A stretch of DNA of 64,000 nt from Microbacterium paraoxydans (GTDB taxonomy: Bacteria > Actinomycetota > Actinomycetes > Actinomycetales > Microbacteriaceae), in NCBI RefSeq assembly GCF_018224615.1, contig NZ_JAGTUK010000003.1, positions 124,001 to 188,000 of the forward strand, given 5' to 3'. The notes under the pieces were generated by a model. It did no database searches. It was not told where the DNA came from and saw only the letters and a list, made by a program, of their open reading frames with translations. Every line of letters starts with the position of its first letter. The first letter of the stretch is position 1. The position numbers were made by a program, and so were the translations under genes. Shown here piece by piece: positions 30,077 to 39,274 of this stretch.

Positions 30077-30694
30077 ATGACCGAACAGACGCAGGTGCGA
30101 ACGCTCGACGCCGGGGCGCTCAAAGCGCTCGCTCACCCGCTGCGCGTGAAGATCTTCGATCTGCTCGCCTCGCGCGGCCCCCAGACCGCCAGCTCTCTCG
30201 CCGCACTGGTCGGCGAGACGTCCGGCTCCACGAGCTACCACCTGCGGGCCCTGGCCGCGCACGACCTCATCCGCGAGGTCGAAGGGCGCGGCACGGGCCG
30301 CGAGCGCTGGTGGGAGCGGCCGCGCGGACGCATCGACGTCCCCGGGCCCGAAGACATGACCTCGCCCGCCAACCGCGCCGCGGCGCAGATCGTGACCTCC
30401 GAGTTCTTCCGGCTGCGACACGAGACCCTCATGGCGTACCTCAACCGGCCGGCCTCCGAGGTGCCGGAGGGATGGGGTGACGTGGGAATCACCCTCACCA
30501 CCCATCTCGACGTGACCCCGGAGCAAGCGCTCGCCCTGCGCGCCGAACTGGAAGCCGTGATCGAGGTCGCGATCGAGAAGTACCGCGGACAGACCGGGCC
30601 GGACGTGCGGCGGGTGTCGGTGCGCGCCGAACTGTTCGATCTGCCGACGCCGCCGCCCGCGGCCGGCGCGTCCGCCGCGGAGGAGGCATCATGA
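30077..30694 (+). CDS. ArsR-type winged-helix regulator
   Basis: A 205-residue regulator. The winged helix occupies about 14-80 (ALAHPLRVKIFDLLASRGPQ, SGSTSYHLRALAAHDLIREV), followed by a C-terminal alpha-helical domain seen in many actinobacterial HTH_20 proteins. There are no metal-binding cysteines at all, so it is not a metal sensor of the ArsR/SmtB kind. The ATG at 30077 lies right after the operator; the longer in-frame start at 30041 is inside it. It overlaps the next small gene by ATGA. Confidence 0.88.
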   Translation: MTEQTQVRTLDAGALKALAHPLRVKIFDLLASRGPQTASSLAALVGETSGSTSYHLRALAAHDLIREVEGRGTGRERWWERPRGRIDVPGPEDMTSPANRAAAQIVTSEFFRLRHETLMAYLNRPASEVPEGWGDVGITLTTHLDVTPEQALALRAELEAVIEVAIEKYRGQTGPDVRRVSVRAELFDLPTPPPAAGASAAEEAS

Positions 30695-30909
30695 CCGCCG
30701 CGACCCTGCACCTCTCGGCGCCCACCCGCACCGAACGAGGGCTGCTGCACCTCGCCGACCGCCTCACCGGGTACGTCGAGCACCGGGTGGCCCAGCGCGC
30801 GCGGCGGCGGGAGCTCGCGCTCGACCTGCTGGAAGAGCAGCAGGCCCGCCGCCACGACCCCCGTGCCGTCGACCACCTGCTGGCACAGCTCGGACTGCCA
30901 CGACGCTGA
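30691..30909 (+). CDS. Small helical protein coupled to the ArsR-type regulator
   Basis: A 72-residue basic, alpha-helical protein (RGLLHLADRLTGYVEHRVAQ, RARRRELALDLLEEQQARRH, then a short C-terminal helix DHLLAQLGLPRR). No transmembrane segment, no cysteine, no recognised family. It is translationally coupled to the regulator and followed by a hairpin, so the pair is an operon without a transporter or enzyme gene. It may modulate the regulator, but nothing in the sequence proves this. Confidence 0.65.
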   Translation: MTAATLHLSAPTRTERGLLHLADRLTGYVEHRVAQRARRRELALDLLEEQQARRHDPRAVDHLLAQLGLPRR

Positions 30910-30930
30910 GCGATCGACCTGCACACACGG

Positions 30931-30963
30931 GAGCCCCCGCATCCCTCAGGACGGCGGGGGCTC
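30931..30963. terminator. Bidirectional terminator between small ArsR-coupled gene and valS operon
   Basis: A perfect 10-bp stem GAGCCCCCGC with GCGGGGGCTC, 13-base loop, TTC after the right arm, between convergent transcripts. Confidence 0.7.
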
Positions 30964-30983
30964 TTCGGCGGACGCGGTGCGGA

Positions 30984-31199
30984 TCAGTCCTCGAACGGAC
31001 GGGCGACCACGTCGCCGGACGCGGTCTGCACGACCTCCCAGCCCGCGTCGAGCTCGGCGATCGCGCGGCCCTCCAGCCATGTGAGGGTCCAGTGTCCCGC
31101 GAACCCGCGGGCTTCGACCTCGGCGATCGCGGGGCGCAGCGCGGCCGGCACGGAAGCGGGCGGCTGCGTGCCGGTCGCCCAGCGGGTGCCGAGCTGCAT
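30984..31199 (-). CDS. Small hypothetical protein downstream of valS
   Basis: A 71-residue soluble protein (starts MQLGTRWATGTQPP, ends VVARPFED) overlapping the valS stop by ATGA. It has the pattern of a small beta-rich fold (GHWTLTWLEGRAIAEL; WEVVQTASGDVVARP). No known family recognised. Co-translation with valS suggests real expression. Confidence 0.6.
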   Translation of the reverse strand: MQLGTRWATGTQPPASVPAALRPAIAEVEARGFAGHWTLTWLEGRAIAELDAGWEVVQTASGDVVARPFED

Positions 31200-33793
31200 C
31201 ACGACGCCTCGACCGGGGCGAGCTCGATCGCGGTGACCGCGAACTCCTCCGCCTCGGTGAACTCGAGCTCGGCGATGCGACCGACCGCGCGCAGATCCTC
31301 CGCGGCCTGGCGCAGCGCGTCGAGCTTCGCGGCCGGGGCGGCGATCGCGGCGCGCGACACCGGGGTCTTCTGGGACGCCTTCGCCTCGGTCTTCGCGCGA
31401 CGGATGCCGATCAGCGCCTCGCTCGCGGCGGACAGGACAGCGGCGTCGCCCTCGATGCCCAGCGCCTCGGGCCACGCGGCCGTGTGCACCGAGCCCTGCT
31501 CGAACCACGACCACGCCTCCTCGGTCGCGAACGACAGCACGGGGGCGAGCAGACGCAGCAGCGTGGACAGAGCGAGCCGCAGCGCGAGAGCCGCCGACGC
31601 CTGACCCACGTCGTTCTGGTTGTAGGCGCGCTCCTTCACCAGCTCGAGGTAGTCGTCACAGAACGTCCAGAAGAACGCCTCGGTGAGCTCCAGCGCCCGC
31701 GCCGCGTCGTAGCGGTCGAACGCGGCGGTCGCCTCGGCCACCACGGCGTCGAGGGCCGTGAGCATCGAGGCGTCGAGCGCGTGGGTGACCTGCGCGCCCT
31801 CGGGCACCGGGAACGACAGCACGAACTTCGCCGCGTTGAGCACCTTGATCGCCAGGCGCCGACCGATCTTCACCTGCGTCGGGTTCTGCGGGTCGAACGC
31901 GGCGTCCATGCCGAGGCGGCTCGACGCGGCCCAGTAGCGCACCGCGTCGGAGCCGTGGGCGTCGAGCACGTCGGCCGGCGTGACCACGTTGCCCTTCGAC
32001 TTCGACATCTTCTTGCGGTCGGGGTCGACGATGAAGCCGGAGATCGCGGCGTTGCGCCAGGGAGCGCGGCCGTCCTCCAGCGTCGAGCGCAGCATCGTCG
32101 AGAACAGCCAGGTGCGGATGATGTCCTGGCCCTGCGGGCGCAGGTCGAACGGCGCGGTCAGCTGCCACAGCTCCTCGTCGCGCTGCCAGCCGCCCGCGAG
32201 CTGCGGGGTCAGGGACGACGTGGCCCAGGTGTCGAGGATGTCGGCCTCGGCGTCGAACCCGCCGGGGACGCCGCGCTGCTCCTCGGTGTACCCGGCCGGC
32301 ACGTCGGTGGTCGGGTCGATCGGGAGGGCGGCGAGGTCGGGCGTGAGCACGCGGTCGTAGTCGCGCTCCCCGTTCTCGTCCAGTGCGTACCACAGCGGGA
32401 TCGGCACGCCGAAGAACCGCTGCCGTGACACGAGCCAGTCGCCGGTGAGGCCGCCGACCCAGTTCTCGTAGCGCACGCGCATGAAGTCGGGGTGCCAGGC
32501 GAGCTCCTGCCCGTGCGCGAGCAGCCGGTCGCGCAGCTCGACATCGCGCGCGCCGTTGCGGATGTACCACTGGCGCGTCGACACGATCTCCAGCGGGCGG
32601 TCGCCCTTCTCGAAGAACTTCACGGCGTGCTGGAACGGCTTGCCCACCGCGGTCAGGTCGCCCGTCTCCTGCAGCTTCTCCACGATGGCCTTGCGGGCGC
32701 TGAACACGGTCTTGCCCGCCACCTCGGCCGCGTACCAGTCGCGGGCCTCGGGGCTGGCGACGAGGGACGGGGCCTCGGGCAGGAAGCGCCCGTCGAGCCC
32801 GATCGTGGTCATGTTCGGCAGGTCGCGGCCGTCGCTCGTGCGCAGCTCGCGCCACCAGACGATGTCGGTCACGTCGCCGAACGTGCAGACCATGGCGGCG
32901 CCCGTGCCCTTGTCGGGCTGGGCGAGATGGTGGCCGTGGATCTCGATCTCCGCACCGAAGAACGGCGTGCGCACCTTCGTGCCGATCAGGTGCTTGTGCG
33001 GGCCCTCCGGGTGCGTCACGATCGCGATGCACGCGGGGAGCAGCTCGGGGCGGGTGGTGTCGATCGCGATCGAGCCGGAGCCGTCGGCGAACGGGAACTC
33101 GATCGTGTGGTATGCGGCCTGCTGGTCGCGGTCCTCCAGCTCGGCCTGCGCGATCGCGGAGCGGAAGTCGATGTCCCACAGGGTGGGCGCGAGGGCCTGA
33201 TACGCCTCGCCGCGCTCGATGTTGCGGAGGAACGCGAGCTGGCTCTGGCGGATCGTGTCGTCCGAGATCGTGCGGTACGTCTGGGTCCAGTCCACGCTGA
33301 GCCCGAGCTGCCGGAACAGCGACTCGAACTGCTTCTCGTCCTCGACCGTGAGGCGCTCGCACAGCTCGATGAAGTTGCGGCGGCTGATCGGCTGCTGGTC
33401 GGCCGCGCGGCTCGACTTGTTGTCGCCACCCTCGAACGGGGGCGTGAAGTCGGGGTCGTAGGGGAGCGACGGGTCGCAGCGCACGCCGTAGTAGTTCTGC
33501 ACGCGACGCTCGGTCGGCAGGCCGTTGTCGTCCCAGCCCATCGGGTAGAACACGGTCTTGCCGCGCATCCGCTCGTACCGCGCCTTGACGTCGGTGTGCG
33601 TGTAGGAGAACACGTGGCCGATGTGGAGGCTGCCCGAGGCGGTGGGCGGCGGGGTGTCGATCGAGTAGACGCCCTCACGGCCGAGCTCGGCGGCGCGCAG
33701 ACGATCGAACAGGTACGTGCCCTGCTCCGCCCAGGCGGCGTCCCACTTCGCTTCGAGACCTTCGAGTGCGGGCTTGTCGGGAATGGCGGACAT
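31199..33793 (-). CDS. valS: Valyl-tRNA synthetase
   Basis: An 864-residue class I synthetase that charges tRNA-Val. The HIGH-type motif is GSLHIGHVFSYTH near residue 45 and the KMSKS motif is RKKMSKSKGNVV in the C-terminal half; the editing CP1 domain contains TTRPELLPACIAIVTHP. I choose the ATG at 33793 (MSAIPDKPALEG), preceded on its strand by GGAGACCTCC; a longer open frame upstream is not family-like. A TAGACT -10 at 33859-33864 gives a leader of about 60 bases, too short for a T-box. Confidence 0.96.
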   Translation of the reverse strand: MSAIPDKPALEGLEAKWDAAWAEQGTYLFDRLRAAELGREGVYSIDTPPPTASGSLHIGHVFSYTHTDVKARYERMRGKTVFYPMGWDDNGLPTERRVQNYYGVRCDPSLPYDPDFTPPFEGGDNKSSRAADQQPISRRNFIELCERLTVEDEKQFESLFRQLGLSVDWTQTYRTISDDTIRQSQLAFLRNIERGEAYQALAPTLWDIDFRSAIAQAELEDRDQQAAYHTIEFPFADGSGSIAIDTTRPELLPACIAIVTHPEGPHKHLIGTKVRTPFFGAEIEIHGHHLAQPDKGTGAAMVCTFGDVTDIVWWRELRTSDGRDLPNMTTIGLDGRFLPEAPSLVASPEARDWYAAEVAGKTVFSARKAIVEKLQETGDLTAVGKPFQHAVKFFEKGDRPLEIVSTRQWYIRNGARDVELRDRLLAHGQELAWHPDFMRVRYENWVGGLTGDWLVSRQRFFGVPIPLWYALDENGERDYDRVLTPDLAALPIDPTTDVPAGYTEEQRGVPGGFDAEADILDTWATSSLTPQLAGGWQRDEELWQLTAPFDLRPQGQDIIRTWLFSTMLRSTLEDGRAPWRNAAISGFIVDPDRKKMSKSKGNVVTPADVLDAHGSDAVRYWAASSRLGMDAAFDPQNPTQVKIGRRLAIKVLNAAKFVLSFPVPEGAQVTHALDASMLTALDAVVAEATAAFDRYDAARALELTEAFFWTFCDDYLELVKERAYNQNDVGQASAALALRLALSTLLRLLAPVLSFATEEAWSWFEQGSVHTAAWPEALGIEGDAAVLSAASEALIGIRRAKTEAKASQKTPVSRAAIAAPAAKLDALRQAAEDLRAVGRIAELEFTEAEEFAVTAIELAPVEAS

Positions 33794-33950
33794 GGAGGTC
33801 TCCTCGAGCGATGTATGCGGCACTGTGTGAGCGTGCCTGAGTGTGGGTGGTGCCGACCAGTCTACCGAGCCGCGCGGGTGGGGTGTCCGTCCCGCGGGAG
33901 CACTCGGCGCGGCGCGGATCCCCCGTCGATCCGGCTGGGAGGATCGGAGC

Positions 33951-35000
33951 ATGACACGGCCGTCGCCCTCGTCCTCTCGTCCCCGCCTCGCCGACCTCGG
34001 TGTGGCGTCCGGAGCCTTCGCGCGAGGTCCGGAGAACGCCATCACCGACGTGCCCGGAGTGCGGGTGGGACACGCCACGCTGCACGGCGACGGTCTGCAC
34101 ACCGGTGTCACCGCGGTCGTGCCGGATGCGCTGACCGGCACGCGGCGCAGCCTCCCGGCCAACCTCGCGGTGGGCAACGGCTACGGCAAACTCGTCGGCG
34201 CCACGCAGCTGCGCGAACTGGGCGCGCTGGAGACCCCGATCCTGCTCACCTCCACGCTCTCGGTGTTCCGCGTCGCCGACGCGCTGCTCGGGCACCTGCT
34301 CGCCACGCCGGCGCACGCGGGGACGACCACGCTCAACCCGGTGGTGGGGGAGACGAACGACGGCTTCCTCTCGGACATCCGGCGGCGGGCCGTGGGGGAG
34401 GAACAGGTGAAGGAAGCCCTGGAGACCGCGGCCCCGGGGCGCGTCGCGGAGGGGGCGGTCGGTGCCGGCGCCGGCACCGTGGCCCTCGGCTACAAGGGCG
34501 GTATCGGCACGGCCTCGCGTCTGGTCGAGGTCGCGGGGGAGACCCGCATAGTCGGGGTGCTCGTGCAGACGAACTTCAGCGGCACGCTGCGGATCGCGGG
34601 CGTCCCGTTGCCCGCGGAAGAGCTGCTCGCCGGGACCGCGGCGCAGCCCGTCGGGAACTCGTGCATGATCGTGGTCGCGACGGACGCCCCGGTCGACGGC
34701 CGTCAGCTCGGTCGCGTGGCCAACCGCGCGGTGTTCGCCATGCGGGGGGTCGGCGCCGACTATGCGCAGGGCAGCGGCGACTACGCGATCGCCTTCTCCG
34801 TGCACGACCGGGCAGCGGCCGGAACCGCGGCCGACGAGGAGCTCTCACCGCTGTTCGCCGCGACGATGGATGCGGTCGAGGAAGCGCTGGTCAACTCCGT
34901 GCTCGCGGCCGAGACGACCGTGGGCCCGGAGGGGCGGACCGCCCATGCGGTACCGATCGATCAGGTGCGGGCGAGGCTCGCGCGGGCCGGGGTGATCTGA
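33951..35000 (+). CDS. P1 (S58) family peptidase, DmpA-like L-aminopeptidase/D-esterase
   Basis: A 349-residue N-terminal nucleophile hydrolase of the DmpA/BapA family. The protein is expected to cleave itself before Ser237 in QPVGNSCMIVVATDAP, giving alpha (about 236 residues) and beta (about 113 residues) chains; Ser237 becomes the nucleophile. The family motifs ITDVPGVRVGH, NGYGKLVGATQLRELG and YKGGIGTASR are present. DmpA removes N-terminal amino acids, including D-Ala, from amides and short peptides; related BapA enzymes cut beta-peptides. No signal peptide. ATG after GGGAGGATCGGAGC. It faces the serine hydrolase/LdcA operon end to end. Confidence 0.9.
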   Translation: MTRPSPSSSRPRLADLGVASGAFARGPENAITDVPGVRVGHATLHGDGLHTGVTAVVPDALTGTRRSLPANLAVGNGYGKLVGATQLRELGALETPILLTSTLSVFRVADALLGHLLATPAHAGTTTLNPVVGETNDGFLSDIRRRAVGEEQVKEALETAAPGRVAEGAVGAGAGTVALGYKGGIGTASRLVEVAGETRIVGVLVQTNFSGTLRIAGVPLPAEELLAGTAAQPVGNSCMIVVATDAPVDGRQLGRVANRAVFAMRGVGADYAQGSGDYAIAFSVHDRAAAGTAADEELSPLFAATMDAVEEALVNSVLAAETTVGPEGRTAHAVPIDQVRARLARAGVI

Positions 35001-35007
35001 ACCCGGC

Positions 35008-35820
35008 TCAATCGGCGAGCGCGGCGTGGATGCCCTCGCCGATGCGACGCATGGCCGCGAGCACGGGGCCGCGGCCGTCCGCCCCGCGGTCCCAGTTCGC
35101 CAGCACGGCATAGGCGATGCGGCGCGTGGGCGACAGCACGAGCCCGGTGTCGGCGCGCACGCGCGAGATGGTGCCGGTCTTGTTCAGCAGCCACACGCCC
35201 CGATCGAAGCCCCAGTGGGCGAGCGGGTCGAGCTCGAACGCCGACGCGACCATCGACAGGTCCATGCCGGCGCCCAGCCAGCGGCGCAGCGTGTCGGCCG
35301 ATGCGGGGGAGAGGTCGGTGCCGTCCGCCAGCCGCGTCATGAAGCGCACGAGCTCCGTGGCGGTGGCGTGCGACAGCGTGCGCGGGGCTCCGGGCGGAAT
35401 CGGCCACCGCACGATGTCGTCGAGCGCCGAGGCCGTGTAGCCGAGCGCGCGCGTGTGCTCCTGCACCGTCGGGATGCCGATCACCCGGCCGAGCGTGTTG
35501 GTCGCGGCGTTGTCGCTCACGGCCCCGATCAGGGCGGCCACGTCGTACAGCGACAGCTGGTCGGCCTGCAGCAGGTACCAGAGCCCGGAGTCCTCGATGG
35601 CCTCCACGGGCCGCCGGGTCACGCGCTCCTCCAGCGACCGGGTGCCCGCGTCGACCTCGGCGAGCAGCCGGTGCAGCAGGAAGATCTTGCCGACGCTCGC
35701 GGTGTCCTGCACGGCGTCGGGGTCGTGGCGCAGCAGCACCTCGCCCGTGTCGACGTCCTGCACCAGCACCGACCACACGGTGCCGTGCTCGGCGGGGAGC
35801 TCGACCTCGAGCGCACTCAT
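35008..35820 (-). CDS. Class A beta-lactamase-fold serine hydrolase, cytosolic (copy A)
   Basis: A 270-residue protein with the SxxK tetrad Ser42-Val-Gly-Lys45, SDN at 102-104 and KTG at 214-216, spacing as in class A beta-lactamases. The omega-loop sequence that should hold the deacylating Glu166 (EPELN) reads about VRWPIPPGAPRT instead. There is no signal peptide or lipobox, so it should be cytosolic. It is the last gene of the importer/LdcA operon and overlaps copy B by ATGA. Role in D-amino acid peptide hydrolysis is inferred from context; it could also be a penicillin-binding relic. Confidence 0.82.
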   Translation of the reverse strand: MSALEVELPAEHGTVWSVLVQDVDTGEVLLRHDPDAVQDTASVGKIFLLHRLLAEVDAGTRSLEERVTRRPVEAIEDSGLWYLLQADQLSLYDVAALIGAVSDNAATNTLGRVIGIPTVQEHTRALGYTASALDDIVRWPIPPGAPRTLSHATATELVRFMTRLADGTDLSPASADTLRRWLGAGMDLSMVASAFELDPLAHWGFDRGVWLLNKTGTISRVRADTGLVLSPTRRIAYAVLANWDRGADGRGPVLAAMRRIGEGIHAALAD

Positions 35821-36653
35821 GCGTCTCCTCCGTCGTCGCGCGCGCGCCCGCTCGCGTGTGCCCGGATGAGCTCGCCGACCGCGCGCATGCCGTCCAGCAC
35901 GGGCGCCCGCAGATCGGTGCCCGCGGTCTTCCAGTTCGCCGCCACGGCATAGGCCACCGCGGCCGCCGGACCCCGCAGCAGCCCCACGTCGACGCGGGCG
36001 AACCCCACGCTGCCGGTCTTGTGGCGCAGCACCAGACCTTGATACTCGGCCTCGACGTGCGCGAGCGGGTCGAGCAGGAACGCGTCGGCCGTCATCGACG
36101 TGTCGGTGTCGGCGGCCAGCCAGTCCAGCACCCTGGCGCTCACCGCAGGGGAGACCACGTCGCCGTCGCCGAGGCGTCGCATCACGTCGGACAGCTCGGC
36201 CGCGGTGCCGAACGACGGTGTCCACGGCAGATCGGGCGTGCGCTCGTTGCGGATGTAGTCGTGCAGCGCGGTGTCGCGGTAACCGAGCGCCGGCGCGACC
36301 TCGCGCACCGCATCGAGACCGCAGAGATGGATCAGCGCGTTCGTCGCGAGGTTGTCGCTCACGGCGCCGACGAGCAACGCGGCGTCGTGCACCGTGACGC
36401 GCTGATCATGCATCCGGTAGAGCAGCCCGGAGTCCTCGACCCGGTGCTCCTCGGGGATGTCGATGCGATCGTCCTCCGCCAGCGTCCCGTCCTCCAGCCG
36501 CCGCGCGACCTCGATCAGGAGGAAGATCTTCCCGATGCTCGCGGTCTCGCACTGCGTGTCGGGACCGTGCTCGGCGAGGGTCTCGCCGGTGTCCGCGTCG
36601 ACCAGTCGCACGGACCAGGTCGCCCGGGAGTCGAGCGGGGGCAGCGCGATCAC
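35817..36653 (-). CDS. Class A beta-lactamase-fold serine hydrolase, cytosolic (copy B)
   Basis: A 278-residue paralogue of the next gene downstream: Ser39-Ile-Gly-Lys42, SDN 99-101 and KTG 212-214, with shared blocks (GKIFLL, EDSGL, GAVSDN, ATN, ALGY). The region of the class A omega loop reads IRNERTPDLPW, again without a clear EPELN. No export signal. GTG start at 36653 overlaps the ldcA stop (GTGA). Tandem duplication and coupling to LD-carboxypeptidase suggest action on imported murein or D-residue peptides. Confidence 0.82.
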   Translation of the reverse strand: MIALPPLDSRATWSVRLVDADTGETLAEHGPDTQCETASIGKIFLLIEVARRLEDGTLAEDDRIDIPEEHRVEDSGLLYRMHDQRVTVHDAALLVGAVSDNLATNALIHLCGLDAVREVAPALGYRDTALHDYIRNERTPDLPWTPSFGTAAELSDVMRRLGDGDVVSPAVSARVLDWLAADTDTSMTADAFLLDPLAHVEAEYQGLVLRHKTGSVGFARVDVGLLRGPAAAVAYAVAANWKTAGTDLRAPVLDGMRAVGELIRAHASGRARDDGGDA

Positions 36654-37627
36654 GCCGGAAGCCCGACGGTCAGCCGCGGCTCGTCGCCGGTCGCGTCCAG
36701 CACGCCGTCCACGCCGAGCGGGATGGTCAGCGCGTCGGGGTCGTGTCCGAAGCCCTGCTCCCACAGGACCGGCACCCCCGCGTCCTGGAACTCGTCGCGC
36801 ATGAGGGCGTGCACGAGCTCGAGGTCGCCGCACTCGTGCCACGACCCGAGCACGATCCCGGTGGCCTGCGCGAGCCGCCCGGCGCGCCGCAGCTGCGTGA
36901 CGAAGCTGTCCAACCGGTACGGCTCCTCGGTGATGTCCTCCAGGAACAGGATGCCCGGTGCGGGCACGGCCGCCTCGGGGGCGCCGAGCCCCGCCGCGAG
37001 GAGGCTGAGGTTGCCGCCGGTGAAGCGCCCCTCGGCGCGCCCGGGCGTCATGATCTCGGTCTTCGGGCCGATCAGCTCGCGGCCGCGCCACGGCTCGAAC
37101 AACCACCGCTGCACGTCGTCGCGCACGGTCTGCGAGTCGCGGAACACGTTGTTGCCCGCCATCGGGCAGAACAGCGTGGCGACACCGAGGTGCGCGCGCC
37201 AGGTCTCGTGCAGCGCGGTCACGTCGGACGACCCGGTCAGCAGCTTCGGTCGTCCGTCGCGGCGGAGGGCCCCGCGCCGCAGCTGCGCCCAGTCGATGCC
37301 GTCGAGGAGCCGCAGCGCCCCGTAGCCGCCGCGGGCCGTGACCACCGCGTCCACGTCGGGGTCCAGCCACGCGTCGATCAGGTCGGCGCGGCGCAGGTCA
37401 TCCGGGCCGGCGAGGTACGACGCGCGCGGGTGCGGGGTGAGCACGTGCGTTCCGACACGCACGTTGAGGCCCCACGACTCGTAGTAGCTGACGGCGCGCT
37501 GCGTGTTCTCCTCGTTGCCCGGTCCGGAGGGCGACACGATCGCCACGGTGTCGCCCGGTTGCAGCGGCGCGGAGTCCAGGTACGGCGAGACCGCGCCGAC
37601 CGCGGTGCCCTCGATCGTGTCGGTCAT
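36650..37627 (-). CDS. ldcA: S66 family LD-carboxypeptidase
   Basis: A 325-residue serine peptidase that removes the terminal D-Ala from murein tetrapeptides (L-D bond), a cytosolic recycling step. The nucleophile is Ser134 in LTGSSDVTALH, and the Glu and His of the triad lie in ILFLEDITEEPYRLD and GSWHECGDLE. VARGGYGALRLLDGID-like sequence (TARGGYGALRLLDGIDW) is characteristic. S66 also includes microcin C-type self-immunity peptidases, so substrate is not certain. It overlaps the ABC ATPase gene by ATGA. Confidence 0.9.
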   Translation of the reverse strand: MTDTIEGTAVGAVSPYLDSAPLQPGDTVAIVSPSGPGNEENTQRAVSYYESWGLNVRVGTHVLTPHPRASYLAGPDDLRRADLIDAWLDPDVDAVVTARGGYGALRLLDGIDWAQLRRGALRRDGRPKLLTGSSDVTALHETWRAHLGVATLFCPMAGNNVFRDSQTVRDDVQRWLFEPWRGRELIGPKTEIMTPGRAEGRFTGGNLSLLAAGLGAPEAAVPAPGILFLEDITEEPYRLDSFVTQLRRAGRLAQATGIVLGSWHECGDLELVHALMRDEFQDAGVPVLWEQGFGHDPDALTIPLGVDGVLDATGDEPRLTVGLPA

Positions 37628-39273
37628 GCCGTCCTCTCCTCGATGCGCGGCGCCGCCGACAGCAGGTGCCTGGTGTACTCGTGCTGCGGGTTCAGCAGCA
37701 CCTCCTCGGTCGGGCCGTGCTCCACGATCTGCCCGTGATACATCACGGCGACGCTGTGGGCGATGTTCCAGGCGAGGCCGAGGTCGTGCGTGATGACGAG
37801 CGCGGAGAGGCCGAGGCGGCGCCGGAGGTCGAGCAGCAGCCCGAGGATCTCCCCGCGCACGGAGGCGTCGAGCGAGGCGACGGGCTCGTCGGCGATCAGC
37901 AGCTGCGGCTGCACCGCGAGCGCGCCCGCGATCACCACGCGCTGCCGCTGCCCGCCGCTGAGCTCCTGCGGGATCGCGCCGAAGTACCGCTCCGGCGGGG
38001 TCAGCTCCGCATCGGTGAGGCTCTGCGCCACGCGCTCGCGCTCGTCTCCGGGGTAGCGCTGCACGCGCAGCCCCTCGGCCACCGACTCGTACACGCTGTG
38101 CTTGGGGTTGAGCGCGGCCCACGGGTCCTGCAGCACGAGCTGCACCTGGGAGCGGAACTGACCCAGGGTGCGGCCCTTGGTGGGGATGGGCGCGCCGTCG
38201 AACAGGATCTGCGAGCCGGGGTCGGCGGGCTGGAGTCCCATCAGGGCGCGGGCGAGCGTGGACTTGCCGGAGCCGGACTGCCCGACCAGGGCCACGATCT
38301 CGCCGCGACGCACCGACAGGTCCACGTCGCGCACGGCGTGCACCGGCCGCCCTCCGGAGCGGTAGGTGACGTTGAGGCCGCGCGCCTCCAGCAGCACCTC
38401 CTCGCCGTGGGCGATCTCGGGCACGTCGTCCGCATCGCGACCGTGCCGGGTCACCGGGGCCATGCGCGAGGCCGGGTCGCCGATCGTGGGGAAGGCGTCG
38501 GCGAGCTGGCGCGTGTACGCCTGCTCCGGCGTGGTGCACACCGTGTAGCTCTCGCCGACCTCGACCAGCTCGCCGTCGCGCATGATCGCGATGCGGTCGC
38601 AGGCGGTGGCGAGCACGGAGAGGTCGTGGCTGATCATGAGCATCGAGATGCCGCGCTCGGCGACCAGCCGCGAGATCATGTCCAGGATCTGCTTCTGCAC
38701 GATCACGTCGAGCGCCGTGGTCGGCTCGTCGGCGATGATCACCTCGGGGTCGCACGCGAGCGCCATCGCGATCATGACGCGCTGCCGCTGTCCTCCCGAG
38801 AGCTCGTGCGGGTACGACTCGCCCTTCTGCGTCGGCAGGTCGACGATGTCGAGCAGCTCCTGCACGCGCTCCTTGCGGGCCTTCTCGGTCTTCCACCGGT
38901 CGGAGGCGTGCAGCTCGAGCGCTTCGTTCAGTTGCCACGCGACCGTACGCACCGGGTTGAGCGAGTGCATCGCTCCCTGGAACACGATCGAGGTCTGCGC
39001 CCACCGCACCGCGCGCAGCTGCCCGAACGACAGTGTCGCCACGTCCTGGTCGCCCAGCAGCACGCGGCCGCTGAGCCGGGCGTTGCGCGGCAGCAGGCGC
39101 AGCACGCTCATCGCGAGCGTCGACTTGCCCGAGCCGGACTCCCCGGCGATGCCGAGCGTCTGCCCGGCCGGGAGGGTGAGGGAGACGTGGCGCACCGCGG
39201 CCACCTCGTCGCGGCCGGAACGACCGGAGGTGCGGTACGTGATGGAGACGTCGTCGAAGATCAGGTCGGGCAT
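37624..39273 (-). CDS. Fused double ABC ATPase of a peptide importer (DppD-DppF type), system 1
   Basis: A 549-residue protein with two full nucleotide-binding domains: first Walker A GESGSGKS at 44-51, second GQSGSGKS near 325, each with LSGGQRQR and a DEPT/DEPV Walker B. The C-terminal segment after each domain (HEYTRHLLSAAP-type) is the oligopeptide-transporter extension. One polypeptide replaces the two ATPases of E. coli Dpp/Opp. It powers the two permeases encoded upstream. Confidence 0.92.
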   Translation of the reverse strand: MPDLIFDDVSITYRTSGRSGRDEVAAVRHVSLTLPAGQTLGIAGESGSGKSTLAMSVLRLLPRNARLSGRVLLGDQDVATLSFGQLRAVRWAQTSIVFQGAMHSLNPVRTVAWQLNEALELHASDRWKTEKARKERVQELLDIVDLPTQKGESYPHELSGGQRQRVMIAMALACDPEVIIADEPTTALDVIVQKQILDMISRLVAERGISMLMISHDLSVLATACDRIAIMRDGELVEVGESYTVCTTPEQAYTRQLADAFPTIGDPASRMAPVTRHGRDADDVPEIAHGEEVLLEARGLNVTYRSGGRPVHAVRDVDLSVRRGEIVALVGQSGSGKSTLARALMGLQPADPGSQILFDGAPIPTKGRTLGQFRSQVQLVLQDPWAALNPKHSVYESVAEGLRVQRYPGDERERVAQSLTDAELTPPERYFGAIPQELSGGQRQRVVIAGALAVQPQLLIADEPVASLDASVRGEILGLLLDLRRRLGLSALVITHDLGLAWNIAHSVAVMYHGQIVEHGPTEEVLLNPQHEYTRHLLSAAPRIEERTA

Positions 39274-39274
39274 C

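Noticed and set aside
33794..33950. T-box upstream of valS
   Set aside because: The leader from the likely -10 is about 60 bases and lacks a GGTGG.ACC core.
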